A DNA stretch of 64,000 nucleotides from Cepaea nemoralis (GCA_014155875.1 JACEFZ010013534.1:186001-250000); one strand, 5' to 3'. Positions 48,476-59,034 are shown, numbered from the stretch's first letter. The notes: generated by a model not told the origin, from the letters alone. Made by a program: numbers and translations.

Positions 48476-49027
48476 TCATTTCCCTGTCCTAGATTTTCTA
48501 GTGCCGGACTTTAGTGAGCTCTCCTGTTGGCGAGCTTCCTTGTTGACCATGGCATTTTCCGTGACAACCTCCTTGGAAGTCACTTGACATGCTGCGAAGT
48601 GAGGGCTCTTAGCCTTCGATTTGCAGTCCCTCGTATTGCGAGAGGGTAACTTACAAATTGAACACCACTTCTCCGAACTCGGTCGTTTTGGTGTAGAGCT
48701 CGAGGTGCTCTTGCTTCCCTCCTTCTTCTTCTCCAAACTCTCCTCTGAAGTTTTTACATAAGGTTCCCCCTTCTTGGTTCCTGTGTTTTTGGTTTTCTTT
48801 CTGCCAAGGTTCTCCCGACTTTTGGTGTTGGTGGAAAGGTCTTCCCCTGTCTCTCCATGTACCTCGACGAACCGTTCTGCCAATTTCGTCACGAGGTCAA
48901 TATGTTCCGCCCCTTGTTCTCCCAGGAATGTCCTGAGAGGTTTCGACATTTGCTTCTTCAAATGGTCGACCACCATGAGCTCTTCCAGACTCTCATAGTC
49001 ATGTGCGACCCAGCCAAATCCATCCAC
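48476..49027 (-). pseudogene. Element D Gag with SCAN-like segment and zinc knuckles
   Basis: The segment at about residues 12-58 (SLEELMVVDHLKKQM..., PLRTFLGEQG, DLVTKLAERFVEVHG) follows the SCAN pattern of short leucine-rich helices. A basic, Ser/Lys-rich linker follows. The first knuckle (CSICKLPSRNTRDC) has lost the usual His. The second (CNHCRSNTHNAIDC) is intact but lies just past the stop at 48476, near 48430-48475. The N-terminal half of Gag appears to be missing or diverged. Confidence 0.75.
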
Positions 49028-49070
49028 TTATGGAGATAAGATTTTAGACGCAAACTGTAGGCGGCAAACA

Positions 49071-50689
49071 ACCAGCAGATCAAGAGCCAAGTCAGATCAT
49101 CATAGCAATGGCTACACCACAGCAGGTTAGCTCAGCACACAAAGACCTCACCAAACGATGTGTCTCTCCTTCCAGACGTTGACTTCCTCCGGTAGCTACT
49201 TGATAATCCAGATACATGATCATCAGAAATAGATATAGTCTAACGCTGATCATGGATCGGTCCCACACAGTATAACTAAAGGTCCCTATAGTTCTGATAT
49301 GTACCAATCCCTGTACCGTGAAAATATGTATCACTGTCACTGGCAACACACTTGTTCCTATCTATTGTTCTAGATTGTCCCAATCACAAAGTTACAGAGT
49401 AACATTCTACTGAAATCTACTACTCTATGAGAACGCTACGTTCAGTGTTCATTTTTAATCCCCAGTGTTCATTTGATATGTGGTGTAAAAACCGAACATC
49501 ACCCAACCTGGGTGAACCCTATCACAAAGGAATCGTTTATATGTTTTTGCTCAACCGAGCCAGGTTCTTGTAGACCCTCCTGATTATGGGCCTAGCGTAA
49601 ACACTGTTGAATAAACTTTCTTCTCTGAATTTATCCATATTCTTAACACACTGACTGTTCATCTTGTGTTCTTCCTAACCGGAGTAGAATTTCATCATAA
49701 CCGGTGTGGTACTTCCTCATAACTGGCGGGGAACCTGTTAAAGAGAGAACACACCCGGTGAGAGCAACCGGACACTGACTCCTATTAGATGAGTGTAGGC
49801 CTACGGCCTCGCTCAGATATTTATCAGCGAACTAAACTCTGTCATGGGCAGAGGAGCTCATCACCTCGGTCTGAATTAGGGTCAGACAAGGAAAGACCAA
49901 CATGTAAAGTGCAGAACCAAAGTAGACCCCCACTGGAAGATCCCACCATTGGACATTTCCCCTATCCCCCAACCATCCACAATCTCTCCAGATATCACCC
50001 CACTACACTATTCTCAACTAGCAGAGCTAATTACCATCTCACCTTAGCTAGTTTTAACAATGAGACTGCCTACAGTCGCCGACACTCTTAACCTACCTAA
50101 CCACAACGCAACATACTATGTTCAAGTCCTAACTCTAACTATCACCAGCCTATCTTACACTAATTATACCTAAATGCTATCTATGGATTACCTTATGTAA
50201 CACTGGCCCTTTTCTTGCATCGAATCTACACCTTGCCATGAAAGGCACATGTTCATTAACTTTAATTAATCCCGAACACGGTAGATTCTCTCCGAATTAA
50301 ACTAACCAGTTAAACACGTCAGCCTAGGCCCACTCCCTTGTTCACACTAGCTGCAACAAGTTATGTTTTCTTTTTTCAACAGTCTTGGATTGCCCTAGTG
50401 ACGTCCTTTGATGTCGACCCCAGATGGTCCCAAGGGCACACAAACGGTTTCCAACCTCACAAGAATATTTGTCTCTCTTTTGTTCAACCAACGCAAAAGT
50501 CTTCTCCCTTTCATCTTGTGAGTTGGGCAATTCAACATGCCGACAATTTTCTGTCTTGTGGGGAACTCTCAAAGACTGGCAATTTTATTTTGATCCGACT
50601 TGAGTTTTTCTGTACTGGTAACAAACAATTGCAGCTGTGAAAGCAGACTGTCTCTGCTATTTTATCATCTTAACTCACAGTGATTCCGC
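49071..50689 (-). repeat. 5' LTR of element D
   Basis: This is the partner of 43512-45134, next to the gag side. It ends about 100 bases from gene 2 exon 1. Confidence 0.9.
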
Positions 50690-50787
50690 GACATCCATCC
50701 AACCTGCCATTCACCCACTTATCAACTTCTGCTTTCAAACACATGTTATTTTTACGTTCAAAATGTACAAAGAAAATGTATTCATAC

Positions 50788-50920
50788 CGTCAGTCACCTT
50801 CAGAAGTGGATTTGTGTCGAAATAAAGATCAACATCCATGATTATAGGCACGAACATGCCTACTTGAGCCAAGCAGGAAATGAGCAATGAAACACACAGG
50901 CAGAGTCTGACGCGGTCCAT
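50788..50920 (-). CDS. Gene 2, coding exon 1: signal peptide and propeptide
   Basis: The exon spans 50922-50788 (135 bases, identical in length to gene 1). An acceptor (gttacag) ends two bases before the ATG at 50920, and a donor (g|gtatga) follows 50788. I chose this Met over one 15 bases upstream because the upstream one lies in the leader intron. The product starts MDRVRLCLCVSLLISCLAQ, a clear signal peptide, then V-P-I-I-M-D-V-D-L and F-D-T. Against gene 1, 17 of the first 36 residues are identical with no gap. It joins in phase 1 to 36646 for a precursor of about 102 residues. The family is unrecognised. Confidence 0.76.
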
Positions 50921-52438
50921 CTCTGTAACAAACATATATGTATATATATATATATAGGCATTTTAATGATGGTGATTGTTGTGATTGAATGTGGTAATCA
51001 GCAGATTATTTTTGGCTTGAAATTGTCGCTAAGGTAGGAACGGATCTACCGGGTAGCTGAGGGTGGAGTGGCTTCCAGGTATTTTGTCTAGAGGTTAGCT
51101 ATGAATATGTTGAATAAGCAACCGTGGACCAATACAGGCGGTGATAACGGAGAGGAAATGAGTTAGTTGGTGGGCCAGCTGCCTCTACAAAAGACCTTAA
51201 AACTCTGTGACGTGAGCATCGGCATGTAAGAGGCGCCATATAACCTCTTCCTCCAGGCTGCCTTGCAGGGTCTGTCTTGTAGACAAAGGCTAATGGCGTT
51301 AACCATACACCGACGGGAGGCAAGGGGAAACCACTACTGTATTTTCCCAAGAAACTCATGCCTGTAAACGAAGTCGATAAAGATAACGGCGTCTAAGGGA
51401 TTCCGGGGGAGTATCTTCGTCCGTTAGGGAGTATCATATGCAAGAGGTTATGCCCGATCGTTATCAAGTAACTGTATGTAAATTAAATGTTAAATATACA
51501 CTAAATGTTGGTACATGGAATGTCAGAATACTTAGCCAGAATGGAAAATTAAATAATATCTAGAAATAAATGGAAAGAATGAAGATAAATATAATAGTGA
51601 TTAGTGAAATGCTTCTGATCTAGGTCACTGGTGATCGAGTGAGATGGCGAAACATGACCATCCACGCTTATCGGCATGACACATGATGATGATGAGTGAA
51701 ATGCAATGGCTGGGTGGGGGAAAATATTTAGTTAAGTATATAATTATTTACTCAGGAGGGAAGGTCTACGAAAGGGAAGATGGCATAATTTTGGATTAAA
51801 TCAGTGCTAGGACAGTTAAAGGATATTAGACAATCTCAGATAGAATATTATTGATGAAACTCCTTGGCAAACCTCTGAATATTAACAATACAAGTGTATG
51901 TGCCAACAGCAGGCCGTAAAGTAGAAGATATAGATATATTTTATAACGAATTACATATGGCCGTTGACTAGTGTAAAAAAATAAATTGAAGTGACTTCAT
52001 ACTCAAGGATTTCAGTGCCAAAGAAGGCAACGAAAAGGTGAATCGTGTGACTGGTGGCTATGGCCTAGGTCAGGGGGTCACCAAACTATGGCCAGCGGGC
52101 TGGATCCAGCCCGCGACGTCAAATCTTCTGGCCCGCCGACGGTACTCGAACTTGCTTGATATAACGATGGAACACGAGACGTTGTGATACAATGTAAATG
52201 TAAATATTATGTTTAGAATAATAGGAGATCTCCTGGCTGCTATGTATCTTAATAATTTAATTATCGTATCTAGATTTTCTTGTTTATTGTAATGTTTGCT
52301 TATTTCGCGCCATCCGAAGTCGTTCCCCGGCTCGTGGTAGCGCCGCCTACGCTCTGACGTTACCATAGTTTCCATGACAACACACACACACACACACACA
52401 CACATACTCACATATGCACGCATCTTTACCTCCCCCAG

Positions 52439-52990
52439 ATGCATCTGGCTGTCAACATAGGTCCAATGCTCCAGAAATATCTACTTCTTTTTGCCAGGCA
52501 TCCATTTTATGTCAATTTGGATTTTCAGATAACGGAAGAGGTGGCATTCATTTGCAGCGTGCATGGAGCAACAACTGGAAAAGTCATTTTCATTGAAGTG
52601 CAAAACGTTTTGCAAGACTATAACCTTCAGTGGAATCAGCTTCGAGGTGTTACAGTTGATGGTGTAAAAAACATGGCTGGAGTGAGGAAGGGTCTGATGA
52701 GGCAGATCAGGACTCAGTTGGAAGATTTGCAAAGTCCGGGCACTCTGTTCATACACTGCATAATACATCAGCAAGCACTCTGTGGACTTAGATATTTCTT
52801 TTGTACTGAAACCAGTCATTTCTGCTGTGAACTTCATTCGGGGACATGCACTCATTCACCGTCAGTTCCAGGCTTTTCTTGAAGAAATTGATTCTGAATT
52901 CTGTGTCTTGCCTTATAACACATCATTGAGGTGGCTCAGCTGCGGTAAAGTCCTGTTTCGTTTTACAAGCTCCGAAAAGAAATAGATGTT
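52439..52990 (+). pseudogene. hAT transposase, middle part
   Basis: The frame reads MLQKYLLLFA, then DYNLQWNQLRGVTVDG and NMAGVRKGLM, then FIHCIIHQQALCG. A frame change gives LKPVISAVNFIRGHALIHRQ, FLEEIDSEF and LRWLSCGKVLFRF. These blocks are typical of hAT transposases of the group that gave rise to GTF2IRD2- and ZBED5-like vertebrate proteins. The N-terminal zinc finger is missing. It is inactive. Confidence 0.85.
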
Positions 52991-53319
52991 TTCCGCACTG
53001 AAAAAAGATAGAGCTGACCCACAGCTGTAAGATCCTACCTGGCTGTCAAAGTTGTCATTTTTGGTCGAAATCACATCCCAAATGAATGAAGTGTATTTGA
53101 AACTTCAGGGAAAGAATAACTTCGTTTGTGATACCTAAAGAATCATCAAAGGATATTAGAGAAAGCTGTCATTGTTTGAAGCAGAACTTTAAGGAAACAA
53201 TCTTTCTCAGTTTCGCTGTGTCAAAGAGCTTTGCGCTACAATCGCCGAAGATGTCAACCTCAAGTTTCGAAAAAAAATATTCGTGACTTGAAGAAGCATT
53301 TTTTGGAGAGATTTTCAGA

Positions 53320-53719
53320 TATTGCTAGAATTTAGAGTGAAATTCTTCTGTTCCAGAATCCGTTTGATTGTAACCTTGATGATGTGCCAGTTGAACTACA
53401 GTTGGAGCTCATTGATTTGCAAGCAAATGACTTGTTGAAAGAGAAGCACAGAGAAGGAAAACTTGTTGAATATTGCCGCTGCTTATCTGATGTTGAGTTT
53501 CCGAAACTGAAGAAATTTGCCACTGGTATGGCATAAGTGTTTGGAACAACTTATGTCTGTGAGCAAACATTTTCAAAAATGAAGTATGTGAAGTCAACGC
53601 ATCGAACGAGATTGACTGATGAACATTTGAAAGCAATTCTCTTGATTGGATGCAGCAATTCCAAACCAAACACTGAAGATATCTTGAAAGCCAAATATAA
53701 GTTTCACAAATCTCACTAA
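53320..53719 (+). pseudogene. hAT transposase, C-terminal dimerisation domain
   Basis: It reads ILLFQNPFDCNLDDVPVELQ, then ELIDLQANDLLK. After a stop it reads VFGTTYVCEQTFSKMKYVKS, HRTRLTDEHLKAILLIG and a terminal FHKSH. The C-terminal hAT dimerisation region keeps the Y-V-C-E-Q-T-F-S core and the D-E-H-L. It stands in a later frame than the first part. Confidence 0.87.
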
Positions 53720-53964
53720 CCCTTTTAGCTGCTTAGTTTGTGAGATTCGGATATGTGCACACTAGTTCTGATGCAACTATCATTTTGCTAGCGTCGCCTT
53801 CGTAGATAACTTTTTAGTAAATAAATATGTTGGTTGTCGTTGATTTTGTGCAATACACGCCACTCATCCATGATTAGCTTAGTTTTTTATCTTTTTTTCC
53901 CCGGGGCTTTCGCTGTGGTTTACAAGTATTGTTAAAGTTAGTTGCATATTTTTTTCTGGACGTT

Positions 53965-54165
53965 TGCAGTCAACACCAGCATTTTTTGCTGTTGTTGATG
54001 TCTTGGCAAGGTTGCCATTGATTTCTGAACTACCGGTACCTATACCATAGCGTAAAAACCAGCGCAACGCGGACTGCTGCCAAATCGCACGCAGCTGAGT
54101 TTCGAATGCGGGTATACGGGATTACGAACCGCGTCCGTAAGACCTTCGCCACGAAGACGGCGCAA
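53965..54165 (-). repeat. SINE family 2 (copy 3), inside the hAT element
   Basis: On the minus strand the head gcggttcgtaatcccg is B-box-like. The body is agaaatcaatggcaaccttg and the tail atgctggtgttgactgc. It aligns with 63586-63800. Confidence 0.65.
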
Positions 54166-54254
54166 GTATTGTACATGAGTAAGTGACCCGCGCTCGTCAT
54201 TTTGTCAGTTATCCAGCCCACCGTGAAAAAAGTTTGGTGACCCCTGGCCTAGGT

Positions 54255-54662
54255 GATAAGAATGAGAGAGGTGACATATTAATAGCGTGGGCAGAATACC
54301 ATGAAATAGTAATAGGCAATACCTGGTTAAAACACCATCCTCGACGATTATATACGTGGACAAGAACTGGAGATAATATTCGCAATCAAATTGACTACAT
54401 TCTTATTCCAAAGAGATTCAGAAGCAGTTTAGTAGGAGTAAAAACTAGACCAGGAGCAGATGGGCATAGTGACCATGTGCCAATTATAGGAAAGATGAAG
54501 TTAAGACTTAAAACCATACAGAAAACCCCAAAGAACATCAAGTTAGATCTAGCATTATATAAAATAGACAAAGAAGTTAAAGAAAGAAACAGATATAATA
54601 CTATGGAGATAATACAGACTATCGACGAACCATGGTACGTGTTACAGGAATCAATCCAATAG
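54255..54662 (+). pseudogene. LINE endonuclease C-terminal half
   Basis: It reads NERGDILIAWAEYHEIVIGN, LYTWTRTGDNIRNQIDYILI and RPGADGHSDHVPIIGKMKL. The S-D-H motif and the NQIDYIL stretch are intact. It continues the endonuclease interrupted at 52062. Confidence 0.82.
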
Positions 54663-56237
54663 ACAATAGACATCAAAAGAAATCATTCCACCTAAACATA
54701 GAATTGCAAACATAAAATGGATGACAGATGGAATTTTTGCAGATGATGAACGAAAGAAGATAGTAAAAGCAAGATAAAGGATAATATAATAGAATGCATT
54801 AAGAAATAGTAAACAAATACAAAGTGGCTAAATAAGTATGGCTAAATCAACAGTGCATGGAAATTGGGACAAACTATGGAAAAGACTCGCATTCCATGTA
54901 TCGAAAAATACATACAATTACAGGTAAGAAAACACGAAATACCACTGGACGTTTAAAATCGCGTAACGGTGCAATATTGATGGGATAAGATGATATGGTC
55001 AATAGATGGACGGAATATCCGGAAGAGCTTACGACGACAGGAGACCATTTGTAAATATTCAAAACAATGATTAGGCTCCACCAATACATGCAGTGGAAGT
55101 TGAAGATGCACGACATAGCATGAAGAAGGAAAGGCACCCGGTCCAGACAACATTACATTGGAGGAAGTTGAGGATCTAGGTAATTTTGGAGTCGAAATAT
55201 TGACAAAATTCTTAAATGACATCTACACTAGTGGGTACATTCCTAGTGACCTATTAAAATGTATCTTTATAGCTCTGTCAAAGAAACCAGACGCTTTAGA
55301 ATGCGAAGAGCATCGCACAATACGTCTTATGAGTCACATGACAAAGCTGTTACTCAGAATCATTATGACAAGAATAAGAAAGTAGATAAAACCAGAAATT
55401 AGCAATGAACAGTGTGGAAAGGGCACAAGCACCGCTATATATATTCTGAGGACTTTATTAGAAAGAGCTAGGGAAGTTAAAACCACATCTGTACTTATGC
55501 TTCGTAGACTACCCAAAAGACGAAATAATAAAACTACTAAAGCAATTGAACATTGACGGCAAATATCTGCGAATAACGAAGAACATATATTGACAGCAAA
55601 CAGCAGCCATAAGAATCAACAGTCTGGTAAGAACATTTCAGTGTAAAAAGAAGGGCATCATCAAGGTTGTTTAATGTCTCCTGATTTGTTCTCATTGTAC
55701 AGTAAACATATAATGAGATCTACAGAAAATATGTCAGGGATTCTGGTTGGTGGGCATTGTATAAATAACTTTCGTTATCCTGATGACACCGTCTTGTCGG
55801 AAGGAACTAAAGGAAATGATAGATACAGTGGTTTCGAAAGTGAAAAAAAGGGCCTTACTTTGAATAATAGAAAGACAGAAATCATGGTGATATCAAAGAA
55901 ACAGAATGTGTCTAAATGTGCAATTTAAGTAAATGACGTTATTTTGAGGGCAAGTGCAGAAAATCAGATATCTAGGCACATGGATAGCATGAGATGGAAG
56001 ATGCATTACTTAGATAATGAACATAACAGAACATGCAAAAACTGCATTCCATCAAATGTAGAAAGTGTTGTGTAATAAGTCATTATCCTTAAAAGCTAGA
56101 AAAATCATTCTTGCATGTTTAATATACAGCTGCGAATCCAGGACAATAAGTAAACAGGCGAAAACATCGCTGGAAGCCTTGGAGATGTGGTTTTATGGAA
56201 GATTGCTTAACATTAACTGGACAGCCAAAATGAATAC

Positions 56238-57605
56238 TTGTGCACTGAAATGAATGCTGTCATCCACCCGGAAAAGGCGGCTGTTTTGAGGTGCTCTCTG
56301 GACAACAGGATTGTGAGAGCTGATGTCCCACGCCTCGCGATAGATGGCAGAAGCGTCAACAGTGAGAACAAACTGAAGTATCTGGGAATCACATTTGACA
56401 GGGGCCTGTCCTTCAAGGACCATGTGGGGACTGTTGTGACAAGGTCTCAAAGGGAACTCAATGCACTTAAAACTATGGCTGCAATGGACACAGAGCAGAG
56501 AATGCTTTTCACACTATGCAAGCACTTGATCCTTTCAGTGATTGATTATGGACTAGGACTGCTCACTGTCTCAAAGAGTCGGCTGGTGAAATTAGAGCGC
56601 ATACAGAACGAAGCTATGCGGGTAATTCTGGGATGCACCAGAGACACCCCAGTAGTGAGTATGCGTTACATCCTTGGTCTGCCGACTGTTGCTGGTAGGC
56701 TCAAGGTGATGCAGGCGAAGGCATACCTCAGAGTAGCTGCAGACACAGATCACCCGTTGCATGAGTCGCTGGACGCAGTTAAGGGTCAGCGACTGATAAG
56801 AGGGAAATCATGGATGGCTCAGGCGGAGGATACAATCAGACAGGTGTGCATCTTTGAGAACATTAGGCGAGGAGAGGAGTGGGTCAGAGTGCCAGCAGAG
56901 CAGTCAGACTTGTGCGGAGTTATAATCAAATTGAGTCGGGAGTGCAGGGAGTGGCCAGCAAGGGCCACGGAAGTGGAAATCCAGCGACTAATTCAGGATA
57001 ATGCTCGCTCGGGTGATTTGATTATCTACCCAGATGGGTCGGTGTTGAGAGGTAGGAGAAGTGCCTGGGGATTCTTAGCAAAAGCTAATGGTCGACGTTT
57101 GGTGCAGGAGAGCCTGGAATATGATACCACAACATCTAGCTTAAGAATGGAGGTGGAGGCGGTCAGTGCAGCGTTCCGCTGGATGAAGAATACGACACAC
57201 ACACACATCGTGATTGTAATTGACTCAGAAAGCATGCTGAGGAAGGTGAGGACAGGCAAGCTTCGGGCAAAGTGGCTTGTTTCGCTTCGGAGGTCACGGG
57301 TGGCAAGCATCGCCTGGATCTGTTCTCAGGGGCATGCCGGTGTGCTGGGGAATGAACAGGCGGACAGATTGGCTGGCTCGGCAAAACTTGGTGGAGTATT
57401 GATGCATGACAAGGCAGACGTGGTTTCTGCCTTGTGGGAGCACGTGCACACCTTGGAGGAGCAAAAGGATCACAATGGTTTGGCAAGACTGAGACAGCGA
57501 GGAGTGACGAGGAGATCTGTCCGACGCTCAGAGAAAAGGCGAGACGGACATATAATCAGATTGCTACTGGTACTATTGGTATTGGAACTCTTCGCTGGCT
57601 GCTGA
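56238..57605 (+). CDS. RT C-terminal region and RNase H of the LINE (455 open codons)
   Basis: It starts in the RT (VIHPEKAAVLRCSLDN, LKYLGITFDRGLSFKDHV), then LILSVIDYGLGLL, IQNEAMRVILGCTRDTP and the conserved RGKSWMAQAED. RNase H covers about residues 255-380: IIYPDGSVL (usual YTDGS has Pro for Thr), SLRMEVEAVSAA (Glu), IVIDSESML (Asp) and GHAGVLGNEQADRLAGSA (His/Asp). The RT palm with YADD is missing. The long intact frame suggests a younger copy than 43-10103. The end after residue 430 is probably out of the original frame, since the tail sequence reads in another. Confidence 0.88.
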   Translation: MCTEMNAVIHPEKAAVLRCSLDNRIVRADVPRLAIDGRSVNSENKLKYLGITFDRGLSFKDHVGTVVTRSQRELNALKTMAAMDTEQRMLFTLCKHLILSVIDYGLGLLTVSKSRLVKLERIQNEAMRVILGCTRDTPVVSMRYILGLPTVAGRLKVMQAKAYLRVAADTDHPLHESLDAVKGQRLIRGKSWMAQAEDTIRQVCIFENIRRGEEWVRVPAEQSDLCGVIIKLSRECREWPARATEVEIQRLIQDNARSGDLIIYPDGSVLRGRRSAWGFLAKANGRRLVQESLEYDTTTSSLRMEVEAVSAAFRWMKNTTHTHIVIVIDSESMLRKVRTGKLRAKWLVSLRRSRVASIAWICSQGHAGVLGNEQADRLAGSAKLGGVLMHDKADVVSALWEHVHTLEEQKDHNGLARLRQRGVTRRSVRRSEKRRDGHIIRLLLVLLVLELFAGC

Positions 57606-57650
57606 GGATAGGGACGGAGCACTTATGGGAATGTTCTGAATGCTGATGAT
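56238..57650 (+). mobile_element. 5'-truncated RNase H LINE, same family as 43-10103
   Basis: It begins within the RT thumb region and ends after the RNase H with a short GAT tail (about 57643-57670). It abuts the decayed LINE to its left, into which it probably inserted. The last motif before the tail (gagcacttatgg) is shared with the copy at 9790. Confidence 0.87.
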
Positions 57651-57671
57651 GTTGATGATGATGATGATGAA

Positions 57672-58160
57672 TATGTCGCTGCCATGTTGCATGTATACTA
57701 TGTTAATATGTTGTCCACTCTCTATACATTAGATCCGAGACATATGATAAAGAAATAACTAAATACCGTGGAAAAAAATGACCAGCCAGACCTTTTACTT
57801 TTAAAGAATACAGAGCTAAGTTTTCCAGTTGATAAAACATACACCAAAGTATATCAGAAATAACTGACGTTACATGAGACAGCGGGCTGTGGATGGACAC
57901 GATAACCATCTCCAGACAGCATGTGCTATAAGAAGTAAAGACATAGCACTTTTGTAAAATAAACATTGGAGAGAAATATGCCAGGCAATCGAGCAAAAAG
58001 ACGACAATGACACAAGTGGGAAGATAACAGAAAGATATGGAAGAACAGCAGTATGCCAGAGTCCACAGCCAGGCTGAGAGACATAGAGATTTATAGATGC
58101 ACTGCAGCCAATCTTCTTGTTGAGACGGCACTTGATTGACACATAGCGAAATACTAATTT
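57672..58160. other. Intergenic stretch without recognisable features
   Basis: I find no gene or named repeat. The minus-strand frame at 58131-57703 is rich in Cys/Leu/Ser but has no supporting motif. Confidence 0.35.
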
Positions 58161-58164
58161 ATAG

Positions 58165-58290
58165 CCTAACAGGGGATTAGAGGTGAAGGCCGCCAGTATG
58201 ATATTGACCCATCACCCCTGGATGGCCGACTGGCCTATACAAATACCGGACTAGCATCATATACCAGGTACGATGTAAGGCGTTTTAAAA
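58165..58290 (+). repeat. SINE family 1, partial body (copy i)
   Basis: It has gccgccagtatgatattgac, catcacccctgga and ctggcctatacaaata, matching the family-1 3' body. Confidence 0.55.
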
Positions 58291-58319
58291 GGTTCATTTA
58301 CTTGGTAGTTAAAATTCTA

Positions 58320-58471
58320 GGGTGTATTTTTAATGACTGTGGGGTTTCTGAATATATTGCCGTTCCAAGTTATATATTTACCTTTTATGTTACATGAGTT
58401 CACAGAAGGTGAATACATAACTTGGAACGGCAATATTTTCAAATACCCCACAGTCATTAATAAAACACCCC
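58320..58471. repeat. Long imperfect hairpin (about 60-base arms, 30-base centre)
   Basis: The left arm 58320-58379 and right arm 58411-58471 are inverse copies, differing at only a handful of positions. They share blocks such as aatgactgtgggg and attgccgttccaagttat. The centre 58380-58410 pairs further through acctt and aaggt, leaving a loop of roughly 20 bases. It may be a foldback MITE or a small-RNA hairpin precursor. Confidence 0.85.
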
Positions 58472-59034
58472 TTACCAGACTATCTCCCGAGTCTTTCCAC
58501 CGATCAAAATGGAAGAGGACATAAAACCACCAACATCGAGAACAATACTGACAACTGAGTAAGATAGCTGGAACGCTCACCTTAAATAGCACAGGCTCTC
58601 ACGAAATATGTTCTTCAAGATTAGAAAACTTTAACGCTGTAGTGTTTCCTCATACGCTTGTTCGGAGAGCGACCAAATTTGTTTCTCACGGGACTTTTAT
58701 GCTCTTCTATACTTCTAGAGGTTTGTTTATGTATGAGTGTGAGTGTGTGCAATTTATGTATGTACGTATGTGTGTGTGGTGTTTGTGTTTCTGTATGTTT
58801 AAAGAGAGCAGGTGGAAGTTGGACGTGAAGTTATTTAATTAATAGTGACATATGGGCAGTGGCGCGAGTTCTGGATGCCACGTAACCAGACTTGATGTTT
58901 GCATCAGCATCTATTTTTAACCAGACATACTCTTTCGGAATTACAGTACTTCAGAATGTACATAGTTGTAGCCCCGGCGCATTCCCCAGTACAGGGAAGA
59001 TGACTTTTCCCCAACAAGTAAGTCGCTGGAGAAG

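Larger units (their letters stand above)
43512..50689 (-). mobile_element. LTR retrotransposon D: Gmr1-like Ty3/gypsy with integrase before RT
   Basis: Long direct repeats (43512-45134 and 49071-50689) enclose gag, protease and pol, all on the minus strand. The pol frame 48044-45345 reads integrase and then RT and RNase H. The RNase H terminus ends within about 60 bases of the 3' LTR, so no integrase follows it. This is the Ty1/copia-like domain order known from the Gmr1 group of Ty3/gypsy. Gag has a SCAN-like segment. A few frameshifts and stops make it defective. I found no clean target duplication, and the LTR ends are not the usual TG...CA, so the boundaries could be off by some bases. 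Confidence 0.92.
36647..50787 (-). other. Gene 2 intron (14.1 kb), expanded by mobile elements
   Basis: The donor gtatga is at 50787 and the acceptor ctag at 36647, both phase 1. The gene 1 counterpart is 3.2 kb. Nearly all the extra length is mobile DNA: a Penelope-like element, SINEs, LINE scraps, and the 7.2-kb LTR element D. Confidence 0.7.
52071..54246 (+). mobile_element. hAT DNA transposon, internally decayed
   Basis: Terminal inverted repeats are cagggggtcaccaaact at the left and its near-perfect inverse (agtttggtgacccctg) at the right. A perfect 8-base duplication gcctaggt flanks it (52063-52070 and 54247-54254), as expected for hAT. Transposase pieces lie inside. Excising the element rejoins the LINE endonuclease (GYGLG). 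Confidence 0.95.
51050..56235 (+). mobile_element. LINE with endonuclease and RT, degenerate, split by a hAT element
   Basis: The 5' leader is at about 51050-51500. The endonuclease start (LNVGTWNVRILSQNGKLNNI) is near 51505-51560, and APTADADEE-like sequence lies near 51900. Endonuclease resumes after the hAT insertion at 54255 (NQIDYILIPKRF, GADGHSDHVPI). RT pieces are at 55158-56235 (LGNFGVEILTKFLNDIYTSG, HQGCLMSPDLFSLYS, NNFRYPDDTVL). The catalytic motif reads YPDD, not YADD. There are many frameshifts. It is the same family as 31530-33787. Its 3' end is cut by the LINE at 56238. Confidence 0.85.

Noticed and set aside
43512..50689. A 5-base target duplication for element D
   Set aside because: Flanking bases next to the repeat boundaries (atcag on the left, gacat on the right) do not match. 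The LTR ends may be misplaced, or the element recombined.
50921..50935. The Met 15 bases upstream as the gene 2 start (MFVTE...)
   Set aside because: A splice acceptor lies between it and the second Met. The gene 1 exon has its acceptor in the same place relative to the second Met.
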